Source: Mycobacterium sp.
GTDB lineage: Bacteria; Actinomycetota; Actinomycetes; Mycobacteriales; Mycobacteriaceae
Length of the DNA stretch: 53,418 nucleotides
Direction: 5' to 3'
Assembly (NCBI RefSeq): GCF_008709575.1
Contig: NZ_VYIK01000020.1
Span: 1 to 53,418, forward strand
Below are positions 52,855 through 53,418 of the stretch, piece after piece (within the stretch, counting starts at the first letter, position 1; every line of letters starts with the position of its first letter). The position numbers were made by a program, and so were the translations under genes. A model generated the notes under the pieces. That model saw only the letters and a list, made by a program, of their open reading frames with translations, had not been told where the DNA came from and did no database searches.

Positions 52855-53418
52855 ATCAGCGCTGATCACACCTTCACGGCGCCGGCGCAGATTCGCAACT
52901 TCTGCATCATCGCCCACCTCGACCACGGCAAGTCCACCCTGGCGGACCGCATGTTGCAGCTGACCGGCGTCGTCGACGAGCGCTCGATGCGTGCGCAATA
53001 CCTGGACCGCATGGACATCGAACGCGAGCGCGGCATCACCATCAAGGCGCAAAACGTGCGGCTGCCCTGGCGGGTCGCGGCCGGCCCCGACGCCGGAGGC
53101 GACTATGTGCTGCACTTGATCGACACCCCCGGCCACGTCGACTTCACCTACGAGGTGTCGCGGGCGCTGGCGGCCTGCGAGGGCGCGGTGCTGCTGGTGG
53201 ACGCCGCCCAGGGCATCGAGGCGCAGACGCTGGCCAACCTGTATCTGGCGCTGGACCGCGACTTGGCGATCATCCCGGTGCTCAACAAGATCGACCTGCC
53301 CGCCGCCGATCCGGCCCGCTACGCGGCCGAGATCGCCCACATCGTCGGCTGCGGGCCCGACGACGTGCTGCGGGTATCGGGCAAAACCGGCGAAGGGGTT
53401 GCCTACCTGCTCGACGAG
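52855..53418 (+). CDS. lepA: elongation factor 4 (LepA), 5' part
   Basis: The first 188 codons of the translational GTPase LepA, cut by the window edge. G1 AHLDHGKST, switch [10 protein letters not shown] and G4 NKIDLP are visible, as is the LepA-typical [17 protein letters not shown] small insertion (AAGPDAGG) precedes the [10 protein letters not shown] strand. The start is unclear: no ATG or GTG exists in frame between the stop at 52777 and the homology. AGGAG at 52844-52848 is spaced for an ATC at 52855; ATT 52849, CTG 52828 and TTG 52783 are alternatives. Confidence 0.9.
   Translation, partial: MSADHTFTAPAQIRNFCIIAHLDHGKSTLADRMLQLTGVVDERSMRAQYLDRMDIERERGITIKAQNVRLPWRVAAGPDAGGDYVLHLIDTPGHVDFTYEVSRALAACEGAVLLVDAAQGIEAQTLANLYLALDRDLAIIPVLNKIDLPAADPARYAAEIAHIVGCGPDDVLRVSGKTGEGVAYLLDE

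Noticed and set aside
1..53418. tRNA, rRNA or known riboswitch genes
   Set aside because: None could be recognised by reading either strand; short hairpins seen are described as repeats instead.

Overview
This window is high-GC actinobacterial DNA, and gene content and order identify it as a Mycobacterium chromosome, most likely a non-tuberculous species. From memory of M. tuberculosis H37Rv, it corresponds to the valS (Rv2448c) to lepA (Rv2404c) segment read in the opposite direction. Markers include an MmpS/MmpL pair, the gpgP-octT genes of methylglucose lipopolysaccharide synthesis, a truncated ComEC and a large RNase E with acidic arms.

Layout. (1) 1-1140: the end of an IS1380-like transposase, a 316-bp gap and a DUF937 gene. 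(2) 1199-12613: valS-folC-DUF4233-ndk, then rne, then the rplU-rpmA-obgE-proB operon. (3) 12603-18174: a sirtuin divergent from NAD synthetase nadE, then a minus-strand group of methyltransferase, crotonase and ribokinase. (4) 18206-21957: an 11-bp repeat array between divergent promoters, then a membrane cyclase-like protein overlapping an MscS channel with a cyclic-nucleotide-binding-like tail. (5) 22033-28939: proA-moxR-VWA, then nadD-rsfS-gpgP-octT-degV. (6) 28936-35873: a minus-strand islet of two acyl-CoA dehydrogenases, a DapB-like dehydrogenase, mmpS and mmpL, at the place where H37Rv has eis. (7) 36066-39866: comEA-comEC, three tandem stem-loops, holA and convergent rpsT. (8) 40030-51555: two converging operons of circularly permuted ATP-grasp, alpha-E, transglutaminase-like, DUF2126 and zinc-metallopeptidase genes. 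(9) 51713 to the end: a CBS-domain protein, a MazF/PemK-like gene and the 5' part of lepA.

The most interesting region is 40030-51555. H37Rv has the same families as two clusters far apart (Rv2409c-Rv2411c and Rv2566-Rv2569c). Here they lie side by side and converge, where H37Rv carries a PE gene and an RNase Z-like gene. One ATP-grasp paralogue looks complete while the fused one has lost acidic motif residues. All three transglutaminase-like cores keep a Cys-His-Asp triad. This looks like a peptide or amide ligation and cleavage system of unknown product.

The second point of interest is the cyclase-channel pair at 18371-21957. The cyclase lacks one metal-binding Asp and the transition-state Arg, and the channel's nucleotide-binding domain lacks the usual Glu and Arg. 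The pair may therefore use a different ligand or have purely regulatory domains.

Many starts look leaderless, with a TANNNT box 6 to 8 nt before the start codon (valS, rbsK, proA, nadD, comEA, the MazF-like gene). Convergent gene ends are packed with almost no intergenic space. All homology statements are from recognition of the sequence; no database was searched.
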